A stretch of DNA of 64,000 nt, from contig NZ_CP108529.1 of NCBI RefSeq assembly GCF_036002945.1, positions 4,583,001 through 4,647,000 on the forward strand, given 5' to 3'. Shown here piece after piece: positions 32,863 to 40,284 of this stretch; the stretch's first letter is position 1, and the number at the start of each line of letters is the position of its first letter. This DNA is from Streptomyces sp. NBC_01224 (GTDB lineage: Bacteria > Actinomycetota > Actinomycetes > Streptomycetales > Streptomycetaceae). A program made the translations under genes and the position numbers. The notes beneath the pieces are model-generated. The model saw only the letters and a list, made by a program, of their open reading frames with translations, made no database searches and was not told where the DNA came from.

Positions 32863-33567
32863 GTGGTTGCTGAATCCTTAAAACCCGACTCTAGCGACTC
32901 AGACCTCCTCGCTCGCCATGTGGCCGGTGAACCGGACGCCTTCGGTGAGCTCGTACGGCGCCACCGCGACCGGCTGTGGGCCGTGGCGATACGGACCCTG
33001 GGGGACCGCGAGGAGGCCGCGGACGCCGTCCAGGACGCCCTTGTCTCCGCCTTCCGGGCAGCCCACACCTTCCGCGGTCAGTCCGCCGTCACCACCTGGC
33101 TGCACCGCATCACGGTCAACGCCTGCCTCGACCGGGTCCGCAAGGCGGCCAGCCGCAGGACCGCGCCGATCGATGACACCGAACGGTTCGAGCAGCTCTT
33201 GGAACCGCATGAATCCGCGGAGGCACCGGCAGAGCGCCAGGACCTGCACCGCGAGCTCCTGGCCGCGCTCGCCACCCTGCCCGCCGCGCAGCGGGCCGCA
33301 CTCGTCCTCGTGGACATGCAGGGCTACCCAGTGGCCGAGGCAGCATGCATCCTCGATGTACCGACAGGCACCGTGAAGAGCCGCTGCGCGCGGGGGCGGG
33401 CCCGGCTGGCGCCGCTGCTCACTCATCTGCGCAGCGAGGTCGCGGGAGCCGACGAGACGGCCACAAGGAACCGGACGCCGCGTACATCCGTCCCACCAGC
33501 ATCGGGGCCGAGAGATGCGGGCACAAGCGATCCCGCTTCAGTGAAGGGCGGAGGTGGGCGCACATGA
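32863..33567 (+). CDS. sigM: ECF RNA polymerase sigma factor SigM
   Basis: 234 residues. Sigma region 2 spans about 14-80 (LLARHVAGEPDAFGELVRRHRDRLWAVAIRTLG) and region 4 about 125-180 (LPAAQRAALVLVDMQGYPVAEAACILDVPTGTVKSR); region 3 is absent, as in all ECF factors. The C-terminal 50 residues are polar and probably disordered. It starts at GTG 32863 and overlaps the anti-sigma gene by ATGA, so the two are translationally coupled. The order sigM-(anti-sigma)-trxB-trxA is conserved from mycobacteria to Streptomyces. Insertion-sequence debris ends only about 70 bp upstream. Confidence 0.92.
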   Translation: MVAESLKPDSSDSDLLARHVAGEPDAFGELVRRHRDRLWAVAIRTLGDREEAADAVQDALVSAFRAAHTFRGQSAVTTWLHRITVNACLDRVRKAASRRTAPIDDTERFEQLLEPHESAEAPAERQDLHRELLAALATLPAAQRAALVLVDMQGYPVAEAACILDVPTGTVKSRCARGRARLAPLLTHLRSEVAGADETATRNRTPRTSVPPASGPRDAGTSDPASVKGGGGRT

Positions 33568-34520
33568 CATCAACGGCCGACACGACCCAGCATCCGGATG
33601 TCACGGAGATCTCCGACCTGACGGAGGAGCTGCTCCCACCATCACGGGCGACAGAGGTACGCGACCATGTGGACGGCTGCGAACTCTGCCGTGAGGTCCA
33701 TGCCTCTCTCATGGAGATCCGCGAGCTGCTCGGCACCGTGCCCACGCCGCAGCGCATGCCGGACGACATCGCGGACCGCATCGACGCCGCACTCGCCGTT
33801 GAAGCGGCTCTCGGCGCCACGCCGACATCCGGCTCGCTGCATGTTTCACGTGAAACAGAGCCGCCCGCAGCGGAGAAGCCGAAGGCAGAGCCCAGCCCCT
33901 CGGGCCGTCCCGCAGGGCACCCCCGGGCGACCACCGGCCCCGGCCGCCGGCCGCTCGGACGCCGCCGTCGCACAGCCGTGCTCGGGGCCGCTCTCGGCGC
34001 GGCCGTGGTCGGTGTGAGCGTCTTCCTGCTGCAGAACGTCCAGCCGTCCCAGAATTCGGGGAGCCTCAAGGCAGCGGACCGCAGTTCCAGCGCCGGGGAG
34101 AACGGCGGAGGAACGTTCTCGGAGTCCACGCTTGAGGACCGGGTACACGCGCTTCTTCTGAGCACCGGCTCGAAGCCGTCGAAGTCGGCGGACGGCGTGG
34201 GGGCCGAGGAGCAGACGCCGTCCACCGGGGCGCAATCGACGCCCAAGAGCGCCTCCGCCGGATCCGAGTCGCCCCAGACTCCGTTGCGCGCACCCACCGT
34301 GCCCGTCCCGCCCTGCGTGGAGCAGGGCACCGGACGTGATACTGCCGCCCTCGCCGTGGAGGAAGGCACCTACGAGGGCGCGGATGCCTTCCTCGTCGTC
34401 CTGCCGCACCCCTCCGACACGACCCGCGTCCAGGCGTATGTCGTCGACGCGTCCTGCGTCCAGGAAAAGCCCGCCGCCAAGGGGAAGCTACTGCTGACCC
34501 GCGCCTACTCGCGCCCCTGA
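33564..34520 (+). CDS. Zinc-finger (ZAS) transmembrane anti-sigma factor for SigM
   Basis: 318 residues. The N-terminal ZAS motif H-x3-C-x2-C is present as HVDGCELC (His35, Cys39, Cys42). A membrane segment lies at about 137-158 (AVLGAALGAAVVGVSVFLL), then a long Ser/Pro-rich extracytoplasmic part with a small C-terminal domain (VPPCVEQGTGRDTAAL ... VDASCVQEKPAAKGKLLL) that has two Cys which could form a disulfide. It should hold SigM at the membrane until a signal arrives. ATG 33564 overlaps the sigM stop by 4 bp. A parS site lies inside its coding sequence. Confidence 0.85.
   Translation: MTSTADTTQHPDVTEISDLTEELLPPSRATEVRDHVDGCELCREVHASLMEIRELLGTVPTPQRMPDDIADRIDAALAVEAALGATPTSGSLHVSRETEPPAAEKPKAEPSPSGRPAGHPRATTGPGRRPLGRRRRTAVLGAALGAAVVGVSVFLLQNVQPSQNSGSLKAADRSSSAGENGGGTFSESTLEDRVHALLLSTGSKPSKSADGVGAEEQTPSTGAQSTPKSASAGSESPQTPLRAPTVPVPPCVEQGTGRDTAALAVEEGTYEGADAFLVVLPHPSDTTRVQAYVVDASCVQEKPAAKGKLLLTRAYSRP
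33843..33856. promoter_or_regulatory. parS site inside the anti-sigma gene
   Basis: This is a perfect GTTTCACGTGAAAC, read as codons for VSRET in the linker before the membrane segment. The protein sequence here is probably constrained by ParB binding. Confidence 0.92.
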
Positions 34521-34551
34521 GAATCGCGCCGGACGCCGCCCCGGCACGTCG

Positions 34552-34577
34552 GGAATGCATCCCCCGTAGGATCCGTT
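34552..34577 (+). promoter_or_regulatory. SigR-type promoter of trxBA
   Basis: GGAAT (34552-34556), exactly 18 bp, then GTT (34575-34577) matches the SigR consensus GGAAT-N18-GTT. It lies about 77 bp upstream of the trxB start. SigR controls the thiol-oxidative stress response in Streptomyces, and trxBA is a known target. Confidence 0.88.
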
Positions 34578-34653
34578 GGGTGGGGTGAGAGTCGTTGAAC
34601 CGACCCCAGTAGGCGTGGACAGTAGGCAGTCTGCAGAGACGAGGAAGAAACCC

Positions 34654-35616
34654 GTGAGCGACGTCCGTAATGTGATCATCATCGGCTCCGGCCCTGCGGG
34701 CTACACGGCCGCCCTTTACACCGCACGCGCCTCACTGAAGCCGCTGGTGTTCGAGGGCGCCGTCACCGCGGGCGGCGCGCTGATGAACACCACCGACGTG
34801 GAGAACTTCCCGGGCTTCCAGGACGGGATCATGGGCCCGGAGCTCATGGACAACATGCGCGCCCAGGCCGAACGCTTCGGCGCCGAGCTCGTCCCCGACG
34901 ATGTCATCTCCGTGGACCTCACCGGGGACATCAAGACGGTCATCGACACGGCCGGCACGGTGCACCGGGCCAAAGCCGTCATCGTGACGACCGGCTCCCA
35001 GCACCGCAAGCTCGGCCTGCCCAACGAGGACGCCCTCTCCGGGCGCGGCGTTTCCTGGTGCGCCACCTGTGATGGCTTCTTCTTCAAGGACCAGGACATC
35101 GCCGTGGTCGGCGGCGGCGACACCGCGATGGAGGAGGCGACCTTCCTCTCCCGCTTCGCGAAGTCGGTCACCATCGTCCACCGCCGCGACTCGCTGCGTG
35201 CCTCCAAGGCCATGCAGGACCGCGCCTTCGCCGACCCGAAGATCAAGTTCGCCTGGGACAGCGAGGTTGCCGGAGTGCACGGGGAGCAGAAGCTGTCCGG
35301 CCTGACCCTTCGGAACACCAAGACCGGCGAGACGTCCGAGCTCGCGGTGACCGGCCTGTTCATCGCGGTGGGCCACGACCCGCGCACCGAACTCTTCAAG
35401 GGTCAGCTCGACCTCGACGAGGAGGGCTACCTCAAGGTCGAAGCTCCCTCGACGCGCACCAACCTCACCGGTGTCTTCGGCGCCGGTGACGTCGTCGACC
35501 ACACCTACCGGCAGGCCATCACCGCTGCCGGCACGGGTTGCTCGGCCGCTCTCGACGCCGAGCGCTTCCTCGCCGCGCTCGCCGACGACGAGAAGGCCGC
35601 TGCGGCCACCGTCTGA
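34654..35616 (+). CDS. trxB: Thioredoxin reductase
   Basis: 320 residues, the normal size for low-molecular-weight TrxR. The FAD motif GSGPAGYTAA (11-20), the redox pair C-A-T-C at 136-139, the NADPH motif GGGDTAMEEA and the C-terminal FAD motif GVFGAGDV are present. It passes electrons from NADPH to thioredoxin. GTG 34654 follows GAGGAAG; the frame is open upstream. It forms an operon with trxA, 43 bp downstream, behind a SigR-type promoter. Confidence 0.97.
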   Translation: MSDVRNVIIIGSGPAGYTAALYTARASLKPLVFEGAVTAGGALMNTTDVENFPGFQDGIMGPELMDNMRAQAERFGAELVPDDVISVDLTGDIKTVIDTAGTVHRAKAVIVTTGSQHRKLGLPNEDALSGRGVSWCATCDGFFFKDQDIAVVGGGDTAMEEATFLSRFAKSVTIVHRRDSLRASKAMQDRAFADPKIKFAWDSEVAGVHGEQKLSGLTLRNTKTGETSELAVTGLFIAVGHDPRTELFKGQLDLDEEGYLKVEAPSTRTNLTGVFGAGDVVDHTYRQAITAAGTGCSAALDAERFLAALADDEKAAAATV

Positions 35617-35659
35617 TCCACGCCTCACCCCCACACCCCAAGTAGTTAAGGAGGTCGCC

Positions 35660-35992
35660 GTGGCCGGCGCCCTGAAGAACGTGACCGACGACTCCTTCGA
35701 CGAGGTCGTCCTGAAGAGCGACAAGCCTGTGCTGGTGGACTTCTGGGCAGCGTGGTGCGGTCCGTGCCGCCAGATCGCGCCGTCCTTGGAGGCCATCGCT
35801 GCTGAGCACGGCGACCAGATCGAGATCGTCAAGCTCAATATCGACGAGAACCCGGACACGGCCGCCAAGTACGGCGTCATGTCCATCCCGACCCTGAACG
35901 TCTACCAGGGTGGCGAGGTCGCCAAGACCATCGTCGGCGCCAAGCCGAAGGCCGCTATCCTCCGCGACCTCGAAAGCTTCATCGGCGAGTAG
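35660..35992 (+). CDS. trxA: Thioredoxin
   Basis: 110 residues with the active site WCGPC (Cys33, Cys36) and the cis-Pro segment SIPTL. It reduces protein disulfides with electrons from TrxB. GTG 35660 is preceded by AAGGAGGT. It is the last gene of the SigR-controlled operon; a parS site and terminator follow at once. Confidence 0.97.
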   Translation: MAGALKNVTDDSFDEVVLKSDKPVLVDFWAAWCGPCRQIAPSLEAIAAEHGDQIEIVKLNIDENPDTAAKYGVMSIPTLNVYQGGEVAKTIVGAKPKAAILRDLESFIGE

Positions 35993-36006
35993 GACCGTGG
36001 TTCGCT

Positions 36007-36020
36007 GTTTCACGTGAAAC
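36007..36020. promoter_or_regulatory. parS site at the trxA terminator
   Basis: Perfect GTTTCACGTGAAAC, 14 bp after the trxA stop. Its right half is also the outer left arm of the terminator stem at 36012-36056. Confidence 0.92.
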
Positions 36021-36056
36021 GGGTCCATCCCCTCGGGGGATGGACCCGTTTCACGT
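36012..36056. terminator. Bidirectional terminator sharing an arm with parS
   Basis: A 21-bp perfect stem is formed by 36012-36032 and 36036-36056 with a 3-base loop. The outer 9 bp of the left arm (ACGTGAAAC) belong to parS; the matching right arm carries GTTTCACGT. It separates the convergent trxA and GNAT genes. Confidence 0.88.
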
Positions 36057-36073
36057 TGTCATGGGTTCTCGGA

Positions 36074-36691
36074 TCAAAGAGGCCGCAGCGCCGGCTCCTT
36101 CTGGACGGCACCCAGCAACCGGTCCAGCGCCAGCTCGACGTCCTCCTTCCAGGAAAGCGTCGTACGCAGTTCCAGTCTCAGCCGCGGATGAACGGGATGC
36201 GGCCGTACAGTCTTGAAGCCGACCGCGAGGAGATGATCTGCCGGAAGCACACAGGCAGCCTCCTTCCACCGGGCGTCGCCGAAAGCCTCGATCGCCCTGA
36301 ATCCCCGACGCAGCAAGTCCTTGGCGACGGTCTGCACCATGACTCGGCCCAGGCCCTGTCCCTGGTACGCCGGCACGATCCGGGCAGTCATCAACTGCAC
36401 GGCATCGGGGGAGACGGGGCTCGTCGGAAAAGCCGTCGAGCGCGGCACGTAGGCAGGCGGCGCATAGAGAACAAAGCCCGCCGGCACATCGTCGACATAG
36501 ACAACGCGGCCGCACGATCCCCACTCCAGCAGAACGGCCGAGATCCATGCCTCTTTCTCCAGCTCGGGCGTTCCCGCCTTTACTGCAGCTTCCCCACTGA
36601 CCGGATCAAGCTCCCAGAAGACACACGAGCGGCAACGCCTGGGGAGATCGGAAAGGTTGTCCAGTGTGAGCGGTACGAGCCGACGCCCCAT
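36074..36691 (-). CDS. GNAT-family N-acetyltransferase
   Basis: 205 residues. The acetyl-CoA binding motif A appears as RIVPAYQGQGLGRVMVQTVAKDL (about 103-125), with a typical beta-bulge before it. The N terminus carries RCRSCVFWELDP, a C-x2-C pair also seen in relatives. The substrate is unknown. ATG 36691 has GAGGA upstream. It is convergent with trxA and is the last gene of the leftward block; the small ORF upstream overlaps its 5' end in another frame. Confidence 0.88.
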   Translation of the reverse strand: MGRRLVPLTLDNLSDLPRRCRSCVFWELDPVSGEAAVKAGTPELEKEAWISAVLLEWGSCGRVVYVDDVPAGFVLYAPPAYVPRSTAFPTSPVSPDAVQLMTARIVPAYQGQGLGRVMVQTVAKDLLRRGFRAIEAFGDARWKEAACVLPADHLLAVGFKTVRPHPVHPRLRLELRTTLSWKEDVELALDRLLGAVQKEPALRPL

Positions 36692-36837
36692 GAAGGCTGT
36701 TCCTCGCTTCCTTCGCCCGCCGCACCGCGTGCGGCAGTCAGTGCACTCCGTTCAAGGAGCAGGCTGCCGAGGAATCCTCCGACAGCCCCCAGGCCCAGCC
36801 CCACTGTCACCAGTCGGCTGCGGCTCACTGATCGCAT
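36580..36837 (-). CDS. Possible small membrane protein overlapping the GNAT gene
   Basis: 85 codons starting MRSVSRSRLVTVGLGLGAVG, with one hydrophobic segment (about 9-25) and a polar tail. GGAGGG lies just upstream of ATG 36837, which argues for translation. It overlaps the first 112 bp of the GNAT gene in a different frame, which argues against. It could be a real leader-like membrane peptide coupled to the GNAT gene. Confidence 0.35.
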   Translation of the reverse strand: MRSVSRSRLVTVGLGLGAVGGFLGSLLLERSALTAARGAAGEGSEEQPSWGVGSYRSHWTTFPISPGVAARVSSGSLIRSVGKLQ

Positions 36838-36932
36838 GGCCCTCCCTCCGCCGAGGTGACTCAAGCCGGATGTGCCATACCAGAACGCATCGTATCCACC
36901 CAGAGATGAAGCCGACACCGAGAGAAAGCAAA

Positions 36933-36974
36933 GGGCGGGCTGTATTCCGGTATCCCCCGGAACACAGCCCGCCC
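36933..36974 (-). terminator. Terminator after parB
   Basis: GGGCGGGCTGT (36933-36943) pairs with ACAGCCCGCCC (36964-36974); one mismatch inside, then TTCCGG with CCGGAA. It lies 20 bp beyond the parB stop on the minus strand. Confidence 0.85.
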
Positions 36975-36993
36975 CCAGTCCATCGGGCAGAGG

Positions 36994-38094
36994 TCAGCTC
37001 TCGTCGCCCTCGGCAGGATCCTCAGAGGAGGCCCCATCCAGCACGCGCCCCTCACCCGGTGCCAGGCTGCCGAGAATGCGGTCCAGATCCTCCATCGATG
37101 CGAACTCGACGACGATCTTTCCCTTCTTCTGGCCGAGGTCGACCTTCACCCTGGTCTCGAAGCGGTCCGAGAGCCGGGAAGCGAGATCGGACAGCGCAGG
37201 CGACACCCGGCCACCGGCCCGCGGCCCCTTGGCCTTGGCAGTGCTCGTGGGAGTGGATCCCATGAGGGTCACAATCTCTTCGACCGCACGCACCGACAGC
37301 CCCTCGGCCACAATGCGATGCGCCAACCTGTCCTGCTCCTCCGAGTCGTCCACGGACAGCAGCGCCCGTGCATGACCGGCCGACAGCACCCCGGCCGCGA
37401 CCCTCCGTTGGACCGGAGGCGACAGCCTCAGCAGTCGCAGCGTGTTGGACACCTGGGGGCGGGAACGCCCGATCCGGTCAGCCAGCTGATCATGCGTGCA
37501 CTTGAAGTCCTTGAGCAGCTGGTCGTACGCGGCTGCCTCCTCCAACGGGTTCAGCTGAGCCCGGTGCAGGTTCTCCAGGAGCGCGTCCAGGAGAAGCTTC
37601 TCGTCGTCCGTGGCCCGGACAATGGCGGGGATCCGCTCCAGACCGGCCTCACGGCAGGCCCTCCAGCGCCGCTCGCCCATGATGAGCTCGTAGCGCTCTG
37701 GACCCATCTTCCGCACCACGACGGGCTGGAGAAGGCCCACCTCCTTGATGGAGGTCACCAACTCGGCAAGCGCGTCCTCGTCGAATACCTCACGGGGCTG
37801 ACGAGGATTCGGGGTGATGGAGCCGAGAAGAACCTCGGCAAAGTACGCTCCTGCGGCTCCCGCAGATTCTGCCGCTGCCTCGGTCTCCGAAACCGGCGCA
37901 CTCGGCTCCGGCACAACCGGAGCCGGCGCGAGCGTGGCCACCTTCGCAGCGGCCACCCCCCGCTCTGCCGTCATGACAGGACCCGCCCCAGAAGAGACCG
38001 AGCCCACACCCGTGGACGGCACCTGCTTCTCCTGCGGAGCGGCGGGGATCAGGGCACCTAGCCCACGCCCCAACCCTCTTCGACGCTCACTCAC
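36994..38094 (-). CDS. parB: Chromosome-partitioning protein ParB
   Basis: 366 residues. The N terminus SERRRGLGRGLGALIP is the ParA-interacting and localisation tail. The CTPase/ParB-N domain shows ITPNPRQPREVF and the arginine patch GERRWRACREAGL. The HTH (CTHDQLADRIGRSRPQVSNTLRLLRL) binds parS, and the C terminus dimerises. It loads at parS near oriC and with ParA segregates origins during sporulation and hyphal growth. GTG 38094 overlaps the parA stop by 4 bp. Seven perfect sites for it are in this window. Confidence 0.97.
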   Translation of the reverse strand: MSERRRGLGRGLGALIPAAPQEKQVPSTGVGSVSSGAGPVMTAERGVAAAKVATLAPAPVVPEPSAPVSETEAAAESAGAAGAYFAEVLLGSITPNPRQPREVFDEDALAELVTSIKEVGLLQPVVVRKMGPERYELIMGERRWRACREAGLERIPAIVRATDDEKLLLDALLENLHRAQLNPLEEAAAYDQLLKDFKCTHDQLADRIGRSRPQVSNTLRLLRLSPPVQRRVAAGVLSAGHARALLSVDDSEEQDRLAHRIVAEGLSVRAVEEIVTLMGSTPTSTAKAKGPRAGGRVSPALSDLASRLSDRFETRVKVDLGQKKGKIVVEFASMEDLDRILGSLAPGEGRVLDGASSEDPAEGDES

Positions 38095-39167
38095 TGGATC
38101 CCCTCCGAAATGCTCTGCTGACTGTTCCCACTGCCCGTGTGGGCCTGCTGGGCCTCGTACTGCACCCCGACACCCCGCAGGGCGATCTCACGCGCCGCTT
38201 CGAGGTACGACAGCGACCCACTCGAACCTGGGTCGTAGGTAAGCACGGTCTGCCCATAGCTCGGTGCCTCCGAAATCCGCACCGACCGCGGAATGCTCGT
38301 CCGCAGCACTTCCTTACCGAAGTGGCTGCGTACCTCCTCCGCGACCTGCGAAGCGAGCCTGGTCCTGCCGTCGTACATGGTGAGCAGGATCGTCGACACA
38401 TGAAGATCGGGGTTGAGATGCCCCCGTACCAGGTCTACATTGCGCAGCAGCTGCCCCAGCCCTTCCAGTGCGTAGTACTCACACTGGATAGGGATCAGCA
38501 CCTCGGCACCGGCAACCATGGCATTGACCGTCAGTAGACCGAGCGAAGGCGGGCAGTCGATCAGGATGTAGTCCAGCGGCTGCTCATATCCCTGGATCGC
38601 CCGCTGCAGTCGGCTCTCCCGCGCCACCAGCGACACCAGCTCGATCTCCGCACCGGCGAGATCGATAGTGGCGGGGGCGCAGAAGAGGCCTTCAACGTCC
38701 GGAACAGGCTGAACCACCTCGGAGAGCGGCCTGCTCTCCACCAGGACGTCATAGATGGAGGGGACTTCGGCATGGTGATCGATACCCAGAGCCGTGGAGG
38801 CGTTCCCCTGCGGGTCAAGGTCGACCACCAGAACACGTGCGCCGTGAAGCGCGAGCGAGGCGGCAAGATTGACCGTCGTGGTCGTCTTGCCCACCCCACC
38901 CTTCTGGTTGGCCACCACCATGACGCGCGTCCGGTCAGGACGGGGCAGGCCCTCACCGGCGCGGCCAAGGGCCTCGACCGCCAGCTGGGCCGCGCGACCG
39001 ATGGGTGTGTCATCCATCGGCGGCGGTGTTTCACGTGAAACACCCTCCCCCGACGATTCGGCTCGGGGACCGGGGACCGGATCGGTCATCGGTCCCGCGA
39101 TGTTGGCGTCGGACCGCAAGGATTCACTCTCCTCGACTTCAGGCTCACAATGAGCAGAGCCTGCCAT
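38091..39167 (-). CDS. parA: Chromosome-partitioning ATPase ParA
   Basis: 358 residues from the ATG at 39167 (MAGSAHCEPEVEESESLRSD), which agrees with related Streptomyces ParA as I recall it; the frame is open to a GTG at 39329, which would begin inside the parS at 39314-39327. The deviant Walker A KGGVGKTTTTVN, Walker B-type LDYILIDCPPSLG and a long acidic N-terminal tail are present. ParA assembles at hyphal tips and on the nucleoid and moves ParB-bound origins. It overlaps parB by 4 bp. One parS and one DnaA box lie at or near its 5' end. Confidence 0.95.
   Translation of the reverse strand: MAGSAHCEPEVEESESLRSDANIAGPMTDPVPGPRAESSGEGVSRETPPPMDDTPIGRAAQLAVEALGRAGEGLPRPDRTRVMVVANQKGGVGKTTTTVNLAASLALHGARVLVVDLDPQGNASTALGIDHHAEVPSIYDVLVESRPLSEVVQPVPDVEGLFCAPATIDLAGAEIELVSLVARESRLQRAIQGYEQPLDYILIDCPPSLGLLTVNAMVAGAEVLIPIQCEYYALEGLGQLLRNVDLVRGHLNPDLHVSTILLTMYDGRTRLASQVAEEVRSHFGKEVLRTSIPRSVRISEAPSYGQTVLTYDPGSSGSLSYLEAAREIALRGVGVQYEAQQAHTGSGNSQQSISEGIQ
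39028..39041. promoter_or_regulatory. parS site inside parA
   Basis: Perfect GTTTCACGTGAAAC in the N-terminal tail coding region of parA (codons VSRET). The same peptide is encoded by the parS in the anti-sigma gene. Confidence 0.92.
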
Positions 39168-39221
39168 GCTTTCGGGGTCGTGAACCAGCGAGGCCCGCTC
39201 TTCTGTGGATGAATCCACTTC

Positions 39222-39230
39222 TGTGGACAA
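39222..39230 (-). promoter_or_regulatory. DnaA box upstream of parA
   Basis: TGTGGACAA on the plus strand is the Streptomyces consensus TTGTCCACA on the minus strand. A weaker relative (TGTGGATGA) lies at 39204-39212. It sits 55 bp upstream of the preferred parA start, so DnaA could influence parAB. Confidence 0.5.
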
Positions 39231-39313
39231 CTCCGTAGCCCTAACGGGCCTGCGGTGCCGCGGTGCGGCAGCCGCGCGACCGCGGCTGATGATCCCATGC
39301 AGCAGAGAGCGAC

Positions 39314-39327
39314 GTTTCACGTGAAAC
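39314..39327. promoter_or_regulatory. parS site upstream of parA
   Basis: Perfect GTTTCACGTGAAAC in the parA-rsmG region. It overlaps the alternative parA start at 39329, so ParB bound here could repress parAB. Confidence 0.92.
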
Positions 39328-39458
39328 ACGATGCCCCTGCAGCCTAGCTACAGGGGCACGACACTCCGCGTGGGGTATGTATGGCCGCTTGTCGGGAGCA
39401 TCGCCGACAGGCAACCAAACTGTATGCAACGGTCAATTTCGCAGCGTGACCAGACGCG

Positions 39459-40175
39459 TCAGCGACGACGCCTCGTGCGGCTCGTCCTCGCTGCCTTGGC
39501 CCTCTTTGCGGCGAACCTCACACCGCCCGGGCTCTCCCCGACCACCACACGCACCACCGTGGACATCGGATCGACAACGCCCTCTCCGACGTGCAACACC
39601 TCGGTCTCCACCACACCGAGCTTACTCAAGGCCGCACGGGCGCCGACGATCTCCTCTTCAGCGGTATCCCCCTTGAGCGCCAGCATCTCTCCGTATGGAC
39701 GCAGTAGCGGAACTCCCCAGCCGGCCAGTCGATCGAGCGGCGCCACAGCCCGAGCTGTCACAACGTGAACTGGCTGAAGCGTCCCCAGAACCTCCTCGGC
39801 CCGACCACGTACAACCGTCACATGGTTCAGGCCCAGCAGCTCGACGACTTCCTGGAGGAAATTCGTCCGCCGGAGCAAGGGCTCCAGCAAGGTGATCTTA
39901 AGATCCGGACGCACCAGCGCCAGCGGGATACCCGGAAGCCCCGCACCGGAGCCCACATCGCAGACCGTGACGCCCTCAGGCACGACCTCGGAGAGCACCG
40001 CGCAGTTCAGCAGATGCCGCTCCCACAGCCGCGGCACCTCACGCGGACCGATCAGCCCCCGCTTCACCCCGGCATCCGCCAGCAGTTCCGCGTATCGGAC
40101 AGCCTCTGGGAAGAACTCACCGAAAACTGCCCGCGCCCCTTCGGGCGCCTGGGGAAGCTCTACTTCCGCCGTCAC
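39459..40175 (-). CDS. rsmG: 16S rRNA (guanine-527-N7) methyltransferase RsmG (GidB)
   Basis: 238 residues. The SAM-binding motif VCDVGSGAGLPGIPLALVRPD and the family signature LWERHLLNCAVL are present. It methylates G527 of 16S rRNA; loss gives low-level streptomycin resistance and can raise antibiotic production in Streptomyces. I chose GTG 40175 (TAEVELPQAPEGARAVFG) behind GGAAGGACGG. It belongs to the leftward rpmH-to-parB block, 110 bp after khpB. The C-terminal tail is strongly basic (KRAKAARTSRTRRRR). Confidence 0.95.
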   Translation of the reverse strand: MTAEVELPQAPEGARAVFGEFFPEAVRYAELLADAGVKRGLIGPREVPRLWERHLLNCAVLSEVVPEGVTVCDVGSGAGLPGIPLALVRPDLKITLLEPLLRRTNFLQEVVELLGLNHVTVVRGRAEEVLGTLQPVHVVTARAVAPLDRLAGWGVPLLRPYGEMLALKGDTAEEEIVGARAALSKLGVVETEVLHVGEGVVDPMSTVVRVVVGESPGGVRFAAKRAKAARTSRTRRRR

Positions 40176-40284
40176 GGGAACCGTCCTTCCATACCGCACT
40201 ACCGCACTGTGGGTGGCTGACTATCAGGCTGACAAAGATCGGCCCCGCCTGCGAACAGACGGGGCCGGCAGAACAAGGTTCCGG

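Noticed and set aside
32863..33567. Calling the sigma factor the S. coelicolor protein historically named SigM
   Set aside because: The name here follows the mycobacterial sigM-trxBA locus; I did not equate it with differently placed S. coelicolor sigma factors.
36048..36061. An eighth parS site at GTTTCACGTTGTCA
   Set aside because: Only the left half matches; it is the terminator arm complementary to the real parS at 36007.
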